This document shows, in pieces, positions 1 to 8,924 of a stretch of 64,000 bases of DNA. The stretch is taken from contig NZ_PJZI01000015.1 of NCBI RefSeq assembly GCF_002858805.1, forward strand, positions 1 through 64,000, read 5' to 3'. The notes beneath the pieces are model-generated. The model was not told the origin of the DNA and ran no database searches. It was given only the letters and a program-made list of their open reading frames with translations. Each line of letters begins with the position of its first letter. Position 1 is the first letter of the stretch. Origin of the DNA: Chimaeribacter arupi. GTDB lineage: Bacteria > Pseudomonadota > Gammaproteobacteria > Enterobacterales > Enterobacteriaceae. The position numbers and the translations under genes were made by a program.

Positions 1-75
1 GGTGGGCGATGACGGGCTCGAACCGCCGACCCCCTCCGTGTAAAGGAGATGCTCTACCAACTGAGCTAATCGCCC
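1..75 (-). tRNA. tRNA-Val (anticodon UAC), clipped by the window edge
   Basis: Read on the minus strand, this is a full cloverleaf beginning GGGCGATTAGCTCAG, with anticodon loop CTTTACACG (anticodon TAC) and a GGTTCGAGCC T arm. The acceptor stem pairs GGGCGAT with ATCGCCC. The CCA end is encoded, but its last A lies one base outside the window. The copy at 143-218 is identical. A tRNA-Val cluster divergent from gltX is also the arrangement in E. coli. Confidence 0.96.
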
Positions 76-142
76 ATCTGTCACTGCTGTTTACTTTTTA
101 CTGCTTATCAAACGCTTTATCACAACAAGGCCACCTGTAAGA

Positions 143-218
143 TGGTGGGCGATGACGGGCTCGAACCGCCGACCCCCTCCGTGTAAAGGAGATGCTCTAC
201 CAACTGAGCTAATCGCCC
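143..218 (-). tRNA. tRNA-Val (anticodon UAC)
   Basis: A complete 76-nt cloverleaf with anticodon TAC and encoded CCA, identical to the copy at 1-75. It is first in the tRNA transcription unit, which runs toward lower coordinates from the promoter at 237-264. Confidence 0.97.
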
Positions 219-236
219 CCGTCGTGATGGAGTCGC

Positions 237-264
237 ATTATAGGGATAGTTCAAAGTGAGTCAA
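237..264 (-). promoter_or_regulatory. Promoter of the tRNA-Val operon
   Basis: On the minus strand, a -35 box TTGACT (259-264) and a perfect -10 box TATAAT (237-242) are separated by 16 bp. The GC-rich GCGACTCC discriminator after the -10 box is typical of stringently controlled stable-RNA promoters. The first tRNA begins about 20 bp downstream. Confidence 0.8.
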
Positions 265-491
265 CGCTTTTTCCGGAGAAAATAATCGTTCGCCGCAAAA
301 GTAATCAGGATGCAACATTTATCAGCAGCGCTGCGGCAATTTTGTGCATATCTTTGATGAATGAGCAAAAGGCGGGGGCGTTCAGCGTTGAGGAATCGAC
401 ATGGAGTGGTAGAATGTTGCCCACTTTTTGGTTCTTTCCGAGCAAGCTGTGGCCCGCGTCGGCTGCATTGCGTAATAAGGCTGTGTTCCCC

Positions 492-1907
492 ATGAAAATC
501 AAAACCCGTTTTGCCCCCAGCCCGACCGGCTACCTGCACGTTGGCGGCGCCCGTACTGCCCTTTACTCCTGGCTGTTTACCCGCCACCTGGGCGGCGAGT
601 TTGTGCTGCGTATTGAAGATACCGATCTGGAGCGCTCTACCCAGGAGGCCATCGACGCAATCATGGACGGTATGAACTGGCTGAATCTGGACTGGGACGA
701 AGGCCCGTATTTCCAGACCAAACGCTTTGACCGCTATAACGCGGTGATTGACCAGATGCTGGAGCAGGGCACCGCCTATAAATGTTACTGCTCGAAAGAG
801 CGCCTTGAGGCACTGCGTGAAACCCAGATGGCCAACGGCGAAAAGCCGCGTTACGACGGCCGTTGCCGCCACAGCCATGAACACCATGCCGCGGATGAAC
901 CGTGCGTGGTGCGTTTTTGTAACCCGCAGGATGGATCGGTTATCTTTGATGACAAGATCCGTGGCCCGATTGAGTTCAGCAACCTTGAGCTGGATGACCT
1001 GATCATCCGCCGCACCGACGGCTCGCCGACGTACAACTTCTGCGTTGTCGTGGATGACTGGGACATGGAAATCACCCACGTTATCCGCGGTGAAGACCAC
1101 ATCAACAACACCCCGCGCCAGATCAACATTTTGAAAGCGCTGGGCGCGCCGGTGCCGGAATACGCCCACGTGTCGATGATCCTGGGTGATGACGGCAAAA
1201 AGCTCTCCAAACGCCACGGCGCGGTAGGGGTGATGCAGTACCGTGATGACGGTTACCTGCCGGAAGCCCTGCTGAACTACCTGGTGCGCCTGGGCTGGTC
1301 CCACGGTGATCAGGAGATCTTCTCTATTGAAGAGATGAAATCGCTGTTTACCCTGGAAGCGATCAATAAATCCGCCAGTGCGTTCAACACTGAAAAATTG
1401 CAGTGGCTGAACCATCACTACATCAACACCATGCCGCCGGAGTATGTGGCCACCCACCTGCTGTGGCATGTAGAGCAGCTGGGCCTGGATACCCGTAACG
1501 GCCCGCAGCTGTTTGAAATCGTGACCCTGTTGGGCGAGCGCTGCAAGACGCTGAAAGAGATGGCGGAAGCCTGCCGTTACTTCTATGAAGATTTCAGCGA
1601 GTTTGATCCAGACGCTGCGAAAAAACACCTGCGCCCGGTTGCCCGCCAGCCGCTGGAAGCCGTCAAAGCGAAACTGGCTGCCCTGACTGAATGGACGCCG
1701 GCCACCGTGCATGACGCGATTCAGGGCACGGCAGATGAGCTGGGCGTCGGGATGGGCAAAGTCGGGATGCCGCTGCGTGTGGCCGTGACCGGTGCCGGCC
1801 AGTCGCCGGGCATGGATGTCACGGTGCATGCCATTGGTCAGCGCCGCACGCTGGCACGCATCGACCAGGCCCTGGCCTACATTGCAGAGCGTGAAGCACA
1901 GCAATAA
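492..1907 (+). CDS. gltX: Glutamyl-tRNA synthetase
   Basis: Class I aminoacyl-tRNA synthetase that charges tRNA-Glu with glutamate in the cytoplasm. At 471 aa it has the same length as the E. coli enzyme. The nucleotide-binding HIGH-type motif is [11 protein letters not shown] (residues 9-19), and the KMSKS-type motif is KKLSKRHGA near residue 237. A zinc-binding set CYC...CRHSH lies near residues 98-127. The frame is open upstream to 342, but the ATG at 492 matches the family N-terminus ([13 protein letters not shown]). It is divergent from the tRNA-Val genes, as in E. coli, and is followed by a clear terminator. Confidence 0.98.
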   Translation: MKIKTRFAPSPTGYLHVGGARTALYSWLFTRHLGGEFVLRIEDTDLERSTQEAIDAIMDGMNWLNLDWDEGPYFQTKRFDRYNAVIDQMLEQGTAYKCYCSKERLEALRETQMANGEKPRYDGRCRHSHEHHAADEPCVVRFCNPQDGSVIFDDKIRGPIEFSNLELDDLIIRRTDGSPTYNFCVVVDDWDMEITHVIRGEDHINNTPRQINILKALGAPVPEYAHVSMILGDDGKKLSKRHGAVGVMQYRDDGYLPEALLNYLVRLGWSHGDQEIFSIEEMKSLFTLEAINKSASAFNTEKLQWLNHHYINTMPPEYVATHLLWHVEQLGLDTRNGPQLFEIVTLLGERCKTLKEMAEACRYFYEDFSEFDPDAAKKHLRPVARQPLEAVKAKLAALTEWTPATVHDAIQGTADELGVGMGKVGMPLRVAVTGAGQSPGMDVTVHAIGQRRTLARIDQALAYIAEREAQQ

Positions 1908-1925
1908 GGCAGCGCCAGAAACAGC

Positions 1926-1957
1926 AAGGCCGGTAAGGAGACTTACCGGCCTTTTTT
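1926..1957 (+). terminator. Rho-independent terminator of gltX
   Basis: A 10-bp stem GGCCGGTAAG / CTTACCGGCC (1928-1937 and 1942-1951) with a 4-nt loop is followed by six T residues. It starts about 20 bp after the gltX stop. Confidence 0.93.
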
Positions 1958-1993
1958 ATCGGCGTGATAGCGCTGAACCGCTGCGACAGGCGG

Positions 1994-2365
1994 TTATTTC
2001 GGCGGCTTGCTGTCCGGATCATCGTTCAGGCCCAGTTTTTCCATCATTCCAGAGATGCCTTCACGCAGAATAAATTGAGTAATCAGATGTTTTTCACGAC
2101 GGTTAAGACGGGCAAACGTCGCAAACCAGATGTCCCGCGGCTGGCTGGAGGAAGCGAGGTAAGGGGCAGGATCTTCATGCACTGAGCGACTCTTGGCGAG
2201 GAAAGGCGCTGCGCTGGCCAGGGAGAATTCATGGGCCCGGCCGCCTTGCACACCGGGGCGCAGGCGCTTTTCCCAGTTCTCTTTCGCCGCCCGTTGATTA
2301 ATGCTTTGCTCGGTATAGCCGGTCTTCTGTGCCAGCTCTTTTGGAGTGATCCACTCGTCGTTCAT
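1994..2365 (-). CDS. yfeC: YfeC/YfeD-like DNA-binding protein (DUF1323)
   Basis: A protein of 123 aa. The N-terminus (ITPKELAQKTGYTEQSINQR) resembles a MerR/Xis-like winged helix-turn-helix, followed by a PGVQGGRAHEF segment. The C-terminus ILREGISGMMEKLGL matches the conserved tail of E. coli YfeC/YfeD, which lie beside gltX in that genome. The ATG at 2365 is preferred over the adjacent ATG at 2368 because AGGGA then sits 6 nt upstream. The open frame extends another 430 bp over the neighbouring channel gene, but that part is antisense read-through. The function is probably regulatory, with no known target. Confidence 0.8.
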   Translation of the reverse strand: MNDEWITPKELAQKTGYTEQSINQRAAKENWEKRLRPGVQGGRAHEFSLASAAPFLAKSRSVHEDPAPYLASSSQPRDIWFATFARLNRREKHLITQFILREGISGMMEKLGLNDDPDSKPPK

Positions 2366-2469
2366 CATGCTTCCCTGATGAGGTGAAATTAACGGTTGTC
2401 GTAAGTAGATCATTTTACATGATTCACTAACGGGATTGAGGGCATTAAAAAAAGGCGCGATCTGGATCA

Positions 2470-2498
2470 CAAGAAAACTGCCCGCAAAAGCGGGCAGT
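2470..2498 (-). terminator. Terminator of the formate/nitrite-type channel gene
   Basis: A 9-bp perfect stem ACTGCCCGC / GCGGGCAGT (2477-2485 and 2490-2498) has an AAAA loop. On the minus strand it is followed by a T-rich tract. It lies 29 bp past the stop of the gene at 2527-3315. Confidence 0.9.
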
Positions 2499-2526
2499 AA
2501 AAGAAGGGGGTAAGCAGGGCGGAAGA

Positions 2527-3315
2527 TCAGCTTTGCAGCTGTTTCACTTCGTTGCCAGGACGATAAGCCAGGAAGTAGATCAGGCCGACAAACCCTGCGC
2601 CGCCCACGGCGTTGCCCAGGAATACCGCCACGAAGTTCGGGAAGTAATCCGCCCAGCTCAGTGCACCGGCAAAAATCGCCGCCGGAATGATGAACATATT
2701 CGCCACCACGTGCTGGAAGCCGATGGCCACAAACGCCATCACCGGGAACCACATGCCAATCACTTTCCCGCCCATCTCTTTGCTGGCAAAGGAGAGCCAC
2801 ACGGCCAGGCAGACCAGCCAGTTACAGCCGATACCGGAGATAAAGGCGTGCAGGAAGTCAGCGTTGACTTTAGCCTGGGCAATAGACACGGTTTTTGCCA
2901 GGAACGCACCTTCTGTCATCCCCAGCATATGGCCGAAGAAGAACGCGACAGCCAGGCTGCCCAGCAGGTTGGCAATGGTCACCCAGAACCAGTTACGCAG
3001 AATAGCCAGCCCGTTAATCTGGCGTGAGAACCAGGCGATCGGCAGTGTCATCATGTTACCGGTCAGCAGTTCACCACCGGCCAGCACAGTCAGAATCAGC
3101 CCGACCGGGAAAACAGCCGCGCCCAGCAGGCCGCCGAAGGAGCCCCACTGCGGCGGCAGCGTACCGATAACGTGCAGATCAAGCAGGAAACCGGTAGCAA
3201 TAAAGGCCCCGGCCATAAAGCCCAGAATCAGCAGATTCATGATTGAGGCACGGCTTTTCACCACGCCTGCCTGAACAGCAATTGCGGCAATTTCTTTTGG
3301 TGTGTGCAATGACAT
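2527..3315 (-). CDS. Formate/nitrite transporter (FNT) family channel
   Basis: A 262-aa inner-membrane protein with the six-helix FNT fold. Family hallmarks are GGELLTGN, GIGCNWLVCLAVW and FQHVVANMFIIP, the last holding the central pore histidine. The C-terminal signature is FLGNAVGGAGF. FNT proteins pass formate, nitrite or hydrosulfide as pentamers. It resembles the FocA/NirC group broadly, but no pfl, nir or fdh gene is adjacent, so the substrate cannot be assigned. Upstream (3363-3376) is a short inverted repeat TGAGA-ATTA-TCTCA of unknown role. It is a monocistronic unit with its own terminator. Confidence 0.92.
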   Translation of the reverse strand: MSLHTPKEIAAIAVQAGVVKSRASIMNLLILGFMAGAFIATGFLLDLHVIGTLPPQWGSFGGLLGAAVFPVGLILTVLAGGELLTGNMMTLPIAWFSRQINGLAILRNWFWVTIANLLGSLAVAFFFGHMLGMTEGAFLAKTVSIAQAKVNADFLHAFISGIGCNWLVCLAVWLSFASKEMGGKVIGMWFPVMAFVAIGFQHVVANMFIIPAAIFAGALSWADYFPNFVAVFLGNAVGGAGFVGLIYFLAYRPGNEVKQLQS

Positions 3316-3693
3316 GTGTAACCCGGATGTAAAAGTTATGATAAAGGCGCGGGCAGTCTAGTATGAGAATTATCTCAAAACAAGCGCGTTTCCTATGCGT
3401 GCTAACATTTTTTTAAACTGCCTCTAACTTCATGATCTTAATATGTTGCAATATGTGCGGTTGCCTTTTACATGCGGAATAACAGGGGGACAAAGGGGAA
3501 TGCTGAGCACAGCAATGCGCTTGCCCGGCGCAGAAACGCGGCAATAGGGCGGTTTCCAGAAGAAGAAATCACTCTGGTTGCGCCCGGTTGGCTGCTTTTT
3601 CAACGCTTGAATTAATTATGATATTTAGCCGTTGACAGGATCTGGTGGGTTTCATATTATGCGCCCCGTCCACACGACATGTTGTGTTGATAC
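3316..3693. other. Intergenic region with promoters of the FNT gene and the tRNA-Ala pair
   Basis: No coding sequence is visible. The left part should hold the leftward promoter of the FNT gene. The right end holds the tRNA-Ala promoter at 3632-3660. Confidence 0.6.
3632..3660 (+). promoter_or_regulatory. Promoter of the tRNA-Ala pair
   Basis: A perfect -35 box TTGACA (3632-3637), a 17-bp spacer and a -10 box TATTAT (3655-3660) are followed by a GCGCCCC discriminator, the usual layout of a growth-rate-controlled stable-RNA promoter. The first tRNA starts 34 bp downstream. Confidence 0.88.
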
Positions 3694-3769
<76 letters not shown>

Positions 3770-3835
3770 ACTTTCTTCCCAGAAAGGTTGGTTAAGGACG
3801 CCACACCGTCCTGAAAAATGTGTGACCACATCTGT

Positions 3836-3911
<76 letters not shown>

Positions 3912-3920
3912 AATTTAAGA

Positions 3921-3943
3921 AACCGGCTCAGGCCGGTTTTTTG
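3921..3943 (+). terminator. Terminator of the tRNA-Ala unit
   Basis: Stem AACCGGC / GCCGGTT with a 4-nt TCAG loop, ending in a run of T residues, directly after the second tRNA-Ala. Confidence 0.9.
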
Positions 3944-4125
3944 CTTTCTGGCGTTCCTCATCCCGCGTTGTTTTCGCTCCCTGCGTCGTCCTTAGCATCG
4001 CTGCATTGTCACCCGTGGCGCGCCTTCGTTAATCATGCCGTCTACCCACCCATTGCGTTTTCCACTCTCTTTTCCCGTTCTGTTTGCCGTACAACGTTAT
4101 GCGTCATGCGCCGGGGAGCAGGCAT

Positions 4126-4151
4126 AAAAAAAGGCGCCGCAGCGCCTTTTT
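4126..4151 (-). terminator. Terminator of nupC (probably bidirectional)
   Basis: Stem GGCGC-CGCA-GCGCC is flanked by seven A residues on the left and five T residues on the right, so it can end transcription from either side. It lies 17 bp past the nupC stop. Confidence 0.88.
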
Positions 4152-4167
4152 AACCTGGGGTCATGCC

Positions 4168-5355
4168 TTAGCCGAGCACCAGACCAGCAATAGAGGCGGA
4201 CAGCACACTCACCAGCGTGGAGCCGTACAGCAGCTTCAGGCCGAAGCGGGACACCACATTCCCCTGATGCTCGTTCAGGCCTTTGATTGCACCGGCCACA
4301 ATCCCGATAGAGGAGAAGTTGGCGAAGGAGACCAGGAACACCGACAGGATGCCTTCTGAGCGCGGGGAGAGGGTATCGGCAATCTTTTGCAGATCCATCA
4401 TGGCCACGAACTCATTGGACACCATTTTGGTGGCCATAATACTGCCGACCTGCAACGCTTCATGGGAAGGCACGCCCATCACCCAGGCAAACGGGTAGAA
4501 GACATAGCCCAGCAATTCCTGGAAGCTATGGCCAAACAGGGTGCTGAACAGGGCGTTGATGGCGGAGATCAGCGCGATAAAGCCGATCAGCATGGCGGCC
4601 ACGATAATCGCCACTTTAAAGCCGGCCAGGATGTATTCGCCCAGCATCTCAAAGAAGCTCTGCCCTTTGTGCAGCTCACCGAGTTGCAGATCCTGCTCGC
4701 CTTCCACTTTATATGGGTTAATCAGCGACAACACGATAAAGGTACTGAACATGTTCAGCACCAGCGCGGCGACCACATACTTGGGTTCCAGCATCGTCAT
4801 GTACGCGCCGACAATCGACATCGACACCGTGGACATCGCAGTGGCGGCCATGGTGTACATGCGTTTTTCAGACATCTTGCCGAGAATATCTTTATAGGCA
4901 ATAAAGTTTTCGGACTGGCCCAGGATCAGCGAGCTGACGGCGTTGAAGGATTCCAGTTTCCCCATGCCGTTGACTTTAGACAGCACGGTACCGATCCAGC
5001 GGATAACGATCGGCAACACGCGGATGTGTTGCAGAATACCAATCAGAGCAGAAATAAAGACGATCGGGCAAAGCACTTTCAGGAAGAAGAAGGCCAGGCC
5101 TTTGTCCCCCATACCACCAAAGACAAAATCGGTGCCCTGAGCGGCAAAACCAAGCAACTTATCAAAGAAGTTAGCGAAACCCTGAATAAACCCTAAACCA
5201 ATTTCGGAATTCAGGAAGAAATAGGCAAGCAGGACTTCAAGAACCAGTAACTGTGCGATAAAACGTAAGCGGATGTTCTTGCGATCGCGGCTGGCCAGCA
5301 TGGCCAGGACGGCGACCACAGCCAACGCTAACACAAAGTGCAGTATTCGGGACAT
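4168..5355 (-). CDS. nupC: Nucleoside:H+ symporter NupC
   Basis: A 395-aa concentrative nucleoside transporter (CNT family) that imports pyrimidine nucleosides and adenosine across the inner membrane with protons. Family motifs are visible: [17 protein letters not shown], the substrate-site segments [11 protein letters not shown] and [22 protein letters not shown], and the late [18 protein letters not shown]. Length is close to E. coli NupC (400 aa). It is divergent from mntH, as in E. coli. Confidence 0.97.
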   Translation of the reverse strand: MSRILHFVLALAVVAVLAMLASRDRKNIRLRFIAQLLVLEVLLAYFFLNSEIGLGFIQGFANFFDKLLGFAAQGTDFVFGGMGDKGLAFFFLKVLCPIVFISALIGILQHIRVLPIVIRWIGTVLSKVNGMGKLESFNAVSSLILGQSENFIAYKDILGKMSEKRMYTMAATAMSTVSMSIVGAYMTMLEPKYVVAALVLNMFSTFIVLSLINPYKVEGEQDLQLGELHKGQSFFEMLGEYILAGFKVAIIVAAMLIGFIALISAINALFSTLFGHSFQELLGYVFYPFAWVMGVPSHEALQVGSIMATKMVSNEFVAMMDLQKIADTLSPRSEGILSVFLVSFANFSSIGIVAGAIKGLNEHQGNVVSRFGLKLLYGSTLVSVLSASIAGLVLG

Positions 5356-5766
5356 GTGTGCTCCAAATTTGAGGCAGGCAATATTTCGGGGGACATTTTA
5401 TGTAACGGCGACATTAAAAACGAGACATCCCTTGCAAATATAAAAATTCATCTCCGTGAAATCAATCAAATTGCGTATTTCGCTAAGAAAAATCAAGATG
5501 TTAAGAAATCCATGTGTCAGGTGAATATCTATGCTAGTTTTATTAATTGCGGTAATACGCGCTGAATTTTGCCGGATTGACTGATTTTACATCGGTAAAA
5601 CCCTCAAAAAACAGGGGACTCTGTGGCGGTTGACAGCCCGCTGAGCCTTTCTGTATCACTGCGGCCTATCATAGAAATACGTAAAAGTAACAGGGATGCG
5701 CTTGATAACGATTCTCATTTACCTGAAGATAACAGGTAAGCACACAATGATTAAGGGTTACACGCT
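5356..5766. other. Divergent control region between nupC and mntH
   Basis: About 410 bp with no credible gene. The left part is AT-rich and serves the leftward nupC promoter. The right part holds the Fur-like box (5704-5722) of mntH. I did not find a clear MntR box. Confidence 0.6.
5704..5722 (+). promoter_or_regulatory. Fur-like box upstream of mntH
   Basis: GATAACGATTCTCATTTAC matches the 19-bp Fur consensus GATAATGATAATCATTATC at 14 of 19 positions. It ends 44 bp before the mntH start. Iron repression of mntH through Fur is known in E. coli; here it is inferred from the site. Confidence 0.7.
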
Positions 5767-6996
5767 ATGCTGAACAGTCGCGCTGATGCAAGCAGCCGCA
5801 CGTCCAGAAAAATTAAACTCTCCTTAATGGGGCCGGCATTTATCGCCGCCATTGGCTATATCGATCCGGGTAACTTTGCCACCAACATCCAGGCAGGGGC
5901 CTCGTTCGGCTATAAATTACTCTGGGTCGTGGTGTGGGCCAACCTGATGGCCATGCTGATTCAGCTGCTCTCTGCCAAACTTGGCATCGCAACCGGCAAA
6001 AACCTGGCGGAACATATCCGCGATCGTTTCCCGCGCCCGGCAGTCTGGGCCTATTGGGTGCAGGCGGAAATTATCGCGATGGCGACCGACCTGGCGGAAT
6101 TTATCGGGGCGGCGATCGGCTTTAAACTGCTGCTTGGCGTGTCGCTGTTGCAGGGGGCCGTGCTTACCGGCATCGCCACCTTTATTATCCTGGCTGTCCA
6201 GCGCCGCGGCCAGAAACCGCTGGAGTGGGTGATTGGCGGGTTGCTGCTGTTTGTGGCAGCGGCATACATTGTGGAACTCTTCTTCTCGCAACCCAAAATG
6301 GGCGAGCTGGTGAAAGGCATGGCGTTGCCCTCTTTGCCGGGGGCCGATGCGGTGTACCTGGCGGCCGGGGTACTGGGGGCGACCATTATGCCGCACGTGA
6401 TTTACCTGCACTCTTCACTGACGCAGCGTTCCGGTTCCAGCTCCAAAGCCGATCGTTACTCGTCAACCAAACTGGATGTGGCCATCGCCATGACCATTGC
6501 CGGTTTTGTGAACCTGGCGATGATGGCCACCGCCGCCGCCGCGTTCCACTTCAGCGGCCACAGCGGCATCAGTGAGCTGGATCAGGCCTACCTGACGCTG
6601 GAGCCGCTGCTCGGCCATGCGGCCGCGACCATCTTCGGCCTGAGCCTGGTGGCCGCCGGCCTCTCCTCCACGGTGGTCGGCACGCTGGCAGGGCAGGTGG
6701 TGATGCAGGGCTTCGTCCGCTTCTATATTCCGCTGTGGGTGCGGCGCGTGGTCACCATGCTGCCGTCCTTTATTGTGATCATGATGGGGATGGATGCGAC
6801 CAAAATTCTGGTGATGAGCCAGGTGCTGCTGAGTTTCGGCATCGCGCTGGCGCTGCTGCCGCTGCTCTCCTTTACCGGCAACCGGGAGCTGATGGGCGAG
6901 ATGACCAACACCCCGCTGATGCAAAACCTGGGGCGGATCATTGTGCTGGTGGTGATTGGCCTGAACGGCTACCTGCTGCTCAGCATGATGATGTAG
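5767..6996 (+). CDS. mntH: Nramp-family Mn2+/Fe2+ transporter
   Basis: A 409-aa proton-coupled divalent metal importer of the inner membrane with manganese as the main substrate. Both metal-site motifs are intact: DPGN in helix 1 (residues 33-36) and MPH in helix 6 ([13 protein letters not shown]). Length is nearly that of E. coli MntH (412 aa). AAGGG lies 9 nt before the ATG. A Fur-like box lies upstream, and a strong terminator separates it from the convergent ypeC. Confidence 0.98.
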   Translation: MLNSRADASSRTSRKIKLSLMGPAFIAAIGYIDPGNFATNIQAGASFGYKLLWVVVWANLMAMLIQLLSAKLGIATGKNLAEHIRDRFPRPAVWAYWVQAEIIAMATDLAEFIGAAIGFKLLLGVSLLQGAVLTGIATFIILAVQRRGQKPLEWVIGGLLLFVAAAYIVELFFSQPKMGELVKGMALPSLPGADAVYLAAGVLGATIMPHVIYLHSSLTQRSGSSSKADRYSSTKLDVAIAMTIAGFVNLAMMATAAAAFHFSGHSGISELDQAYLTLEPLLGHAAATIFGLSLVAAGLSSTVVGTLAGQVVMQGFVRFYIPLWVRRVVTMLPSFIVIMMGMDATKILVMSQVLLSFGIALALLPLLSFTGNRELMGEMTNTPLMQNLGRIIVLVVIGLNGYLLLSMMM

Positions 6997-7028
6997 CGTA
7001 AATCATGCTGTGTGCTGATGAAAAAAGA

Positions 7029-7056
7029 GAGGCAGGCCAAATGGCCTGCCTTTTTT
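7029..7056 (+). terminator. Terminator of mntH (probably shared with ypeC)
   Basis: An 8-bp perfect stem GGCAGGCC / GGCCTGCC with an AAAT loop, followed by six T residues. A-rich sequence on the left side suggests bidirectional use. Confidence 0.92.
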
Positions 7057-7082
7057 ATTGCTGTGTGTTTTTATTCTGTTAA

Positions 7083-7442
7083 CTAGTGCCAGTGACGGCC
7101 GCGGTCATGATGGCGGTCGCGTCCGCCGCGCTCATAGCCCCGTTCATAGCCACGCTCAAAACCGCGCTCGTACCCCCGGCGGCGGTCATGCCCATAGGCA
7201 TGGCCATGCGGCGGGCCATAAAAACGTGGGCCGTGGTGACGGTAAGGGCGGTGGTGGCGTTCCCACCAGCCGCGGTCACGCCAGCGGCCGCCGTCCCAGT
7301 AGTTACCGTGGCGGTCGCGGTCACCGATAGACAGCGAGAAGCCGGGCATCCGCACGCTCAGATTATCTGCCTTGGCAGGTAATACAGCGGGTAACAAGGT
7401 AATGAAAAGTGCGCTCAGCAAAAGTGTTTTTAGTTTAACCAT
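7083..7442 (-). CDS. ypeC: YpeC-like secreted protein (DUF2502)
   Basis: A 119-aa protein with a cleavable signal peptide (MVKLKTLLLSALFITLLPA, then a cut near AKA-DN). The DUF2502 core GDRDRHGNYWDGGRWRDR follows, and the tail is very rich in His, Arg, Gly and Tyr, with ERGY/ERGF units repeated about four times. E. coli YpeC lies at the same place beside mntH. The start at 7442 has GGAGG 9 nt upstream; an in-frame extension to 7496 would lack the signal-peptide N-terminus. It is exported to the periplasm, with no known function. The His/Arg-rich tail could bind metal or nucleic acid, but that is speculation. Confidence 0.85.
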   Translation of the reverse strand: MVKLKTLLLSALFITLLPAVLPAKADNLSVRMPGFSLSIGDRDRHGNYWDGGRWRDRGWWERHHRPYRHHGPRFYGPPHGHAYGHDRRRGYERGFERGYERGYERGGRDRHHDRGRHWH

Positions 7443-7661
7443 TCTTATTATCCTCCAGACCACCTCAGTGGGTGACATAGATATACGACCAATCACCGCT
7501 AATCACTATCGGATAACAGGCGATTTTGAATCATTTACCCGTCTTAACAGTTTACTGACAAATGGCATCAAAATGGAGCAATTGTGGAGGAAAAGTAACA
7601 TGGGGAACGCAGGCGGAGAACAGGCCCGCCGCCCCGGAAAGGCGGTGGGCAGGGTAAGCGG

Positions 7662-8651
7662 TTACATCAGGATATGGTCAATCTCATCCAGCTCCTGTGG
7701 GCTGAATGTCCGGTTTTGCAGCATGCCGACGGCATCATCAATCTGGCTGGTTTTACTGGCACCGATCAGCACTGACGTCACGCGATCGCCGCGCAACACC
7801 CAGGCCAGCGCCATCTGTGAAAGCTTCTGCCCGCGCCGTTGCGCCAGCGCATTCAGCGCCCGCACCCGCGCCAGTTTCTCGTCAGTGAGTTGCTCCGGCT
7901 TGAGGAACCGGCTGCCGCTGGCAGCGCGCGAGTCCTCCGGGATACCGTGCAGGTAACGGTCAGTGAGCTGGCCGCCGGCCAATGGTGAAAACGCAATAGA
8001 GCCGACACCGTGCTCAGCCAGCGTATCCAGCAATTGCGCCTCGATCCCGCGTTCATACATCGAATATTTCGGCTGGTGGATCAGGCAGGGCGTACCGAGT
8101 TGAGTCAGGATCTCAAACGCCTGGCGCGCGCGTTCCGCCGGGTAGTTTGACAGGCCGATATAGAGCGCCTTGCCCTGGCGCACCAGCAGATCCAGCGCGG
8201 CCATCGTCTCCTCCAGCGGCGTGTCAGGATCGGGGCGATGATGGTAGAAAATGTCGACGTACTCCAGCCCCATGCGGCGCAGGCTCTGGTTAAGGCTGGC
8301 AACCAGATACTTTTTCGACCCCCAGTCACCGTAAGGGCCGTCCCACATGGTGTACCCGGCTTTGGAGGAGATGATCAGCTCATCCCGGTAGGGCAGGAAA
8401 TCTTCTTTCAGAATGCGGCCGAAATTCAGCTCAGCGGAGCCGGGCGGCGGGCCGTAGTTATTGGCCAGATCAAAATGCGTGATGCCGAGATCAAACGCCC
8501 GGCGCAACAGCTGGCGGCTGTTCTCAACCAGCGTGGTATCACCAAAATTGTGCCACAGGCCGAGGGAGATAGCGGGCAGCTTCAGGCCACTGCGGCCGCA
8601 ACGGCGATACTCCATACTTTCATAACGTGCCGGGCTGGCGTGGTACACCAT
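7662..8651 (-). CDS. gpr: Aldo/keto reductase, YghZ/Gpr-like
   Basis: A 329-aa NADPH-dependent aldo-keto reductase. The N-terminus (MVYHASPARYESMEYRRCG, then LGLWHNFGD) closely follows E. coli YghZ/Gpr, an L-glyceraldehyde 3-phosphate and methylglyoxal reductase. The catalytic tetrad is present: Asp in THFDLANNYGPPPGSAE, Tyr in the same segment, Lys in SSKAGY and His in FYHHRPD. The C-terminal cofactor motif is SVLIGASKTSQIDD. It is divergent from ipdC. A role in detoxifying reactive carbonyls is likely, but the natural substrate is not shown. Confidence 0.9.
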   Translation of the reverse strand: MVYHASPARYESMEYRRCGRSGLKLPAISLGLWHNFGDTTLVENSRQLLRRAFDLGITHFDLANNYGPPPGSAELNFGRILKEDFLPYRDELIISSKAGYTMWDGPYGDWGSKKYLVASLNQSLRRMGLEYVDIFYHHRPDPDTPLEETMAALDLLVRQGKALYIGLSNYPAERARQAFEILTQLGTPCLIHQPKYSMYERGIEAQLLDTLAEHGVGSIAFSPLAGGQLTDRYLHGIPEDSRAASGSRFLKPEQLTDEKLARVRALNALAQRRGQKLSQMALAWVLRGDRVTSVLIGASKTSQIDDAVGMLQNRTFSPQELDEIDHILM

Positions 8652-8924
8652 AGTATTCCCTTATCAGTGAAAGAAAAGTTGCACTGTAGTGTAGACGGTT
8701 ACACCACCGGATGCCGTCGGCAGGATCACAACTTATTGAGCATACTCGCGTTAACGCAATGATCGCCGTGGTCGATGAATCCAGCTTATCCGGCCCGGCT
8801 GCGGCACGCTGACGGTGCAACGCTGTAACGCCCGCTTGCCAGGCGACATGCCGGATAAGATTCGCCCGTTTCCCCCGCTCAGCAATACTTAATGCTGGAT
8901 AAACCTGAAACGGCAGGGGGAGCA

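Noticed and set aside
261-1904. 547-codon open frame on the minus strand opposite gltX
   Set aside because: It is antisense to a full-length essential gene with all motifs, and its translation has no recognisable domain. High-GC third positions create such shadow frames.
2366-2800. N-terminal half of the 268-codon frame ending at 1994
   Set aside because: It overlaps the FNT channel gene on the same strand in another frame. YfeC homology begins only at the ATG near 2365.
3363-3376. TGAGA-ATTA-TCTCA considered as a Fur or FNR site
   Set aside because: It matches neither consensus well: the arms are too short for Fur and lack TTGAT for FNR.
7624-7650. GC-rich hairpin GCCCGCCGCC...GGCGGTGGGC after the aldo-keto reductase
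   Set aside because: A stem is possible but there is no T tract and the pairing is imperfect, so I do not call it a terminator.
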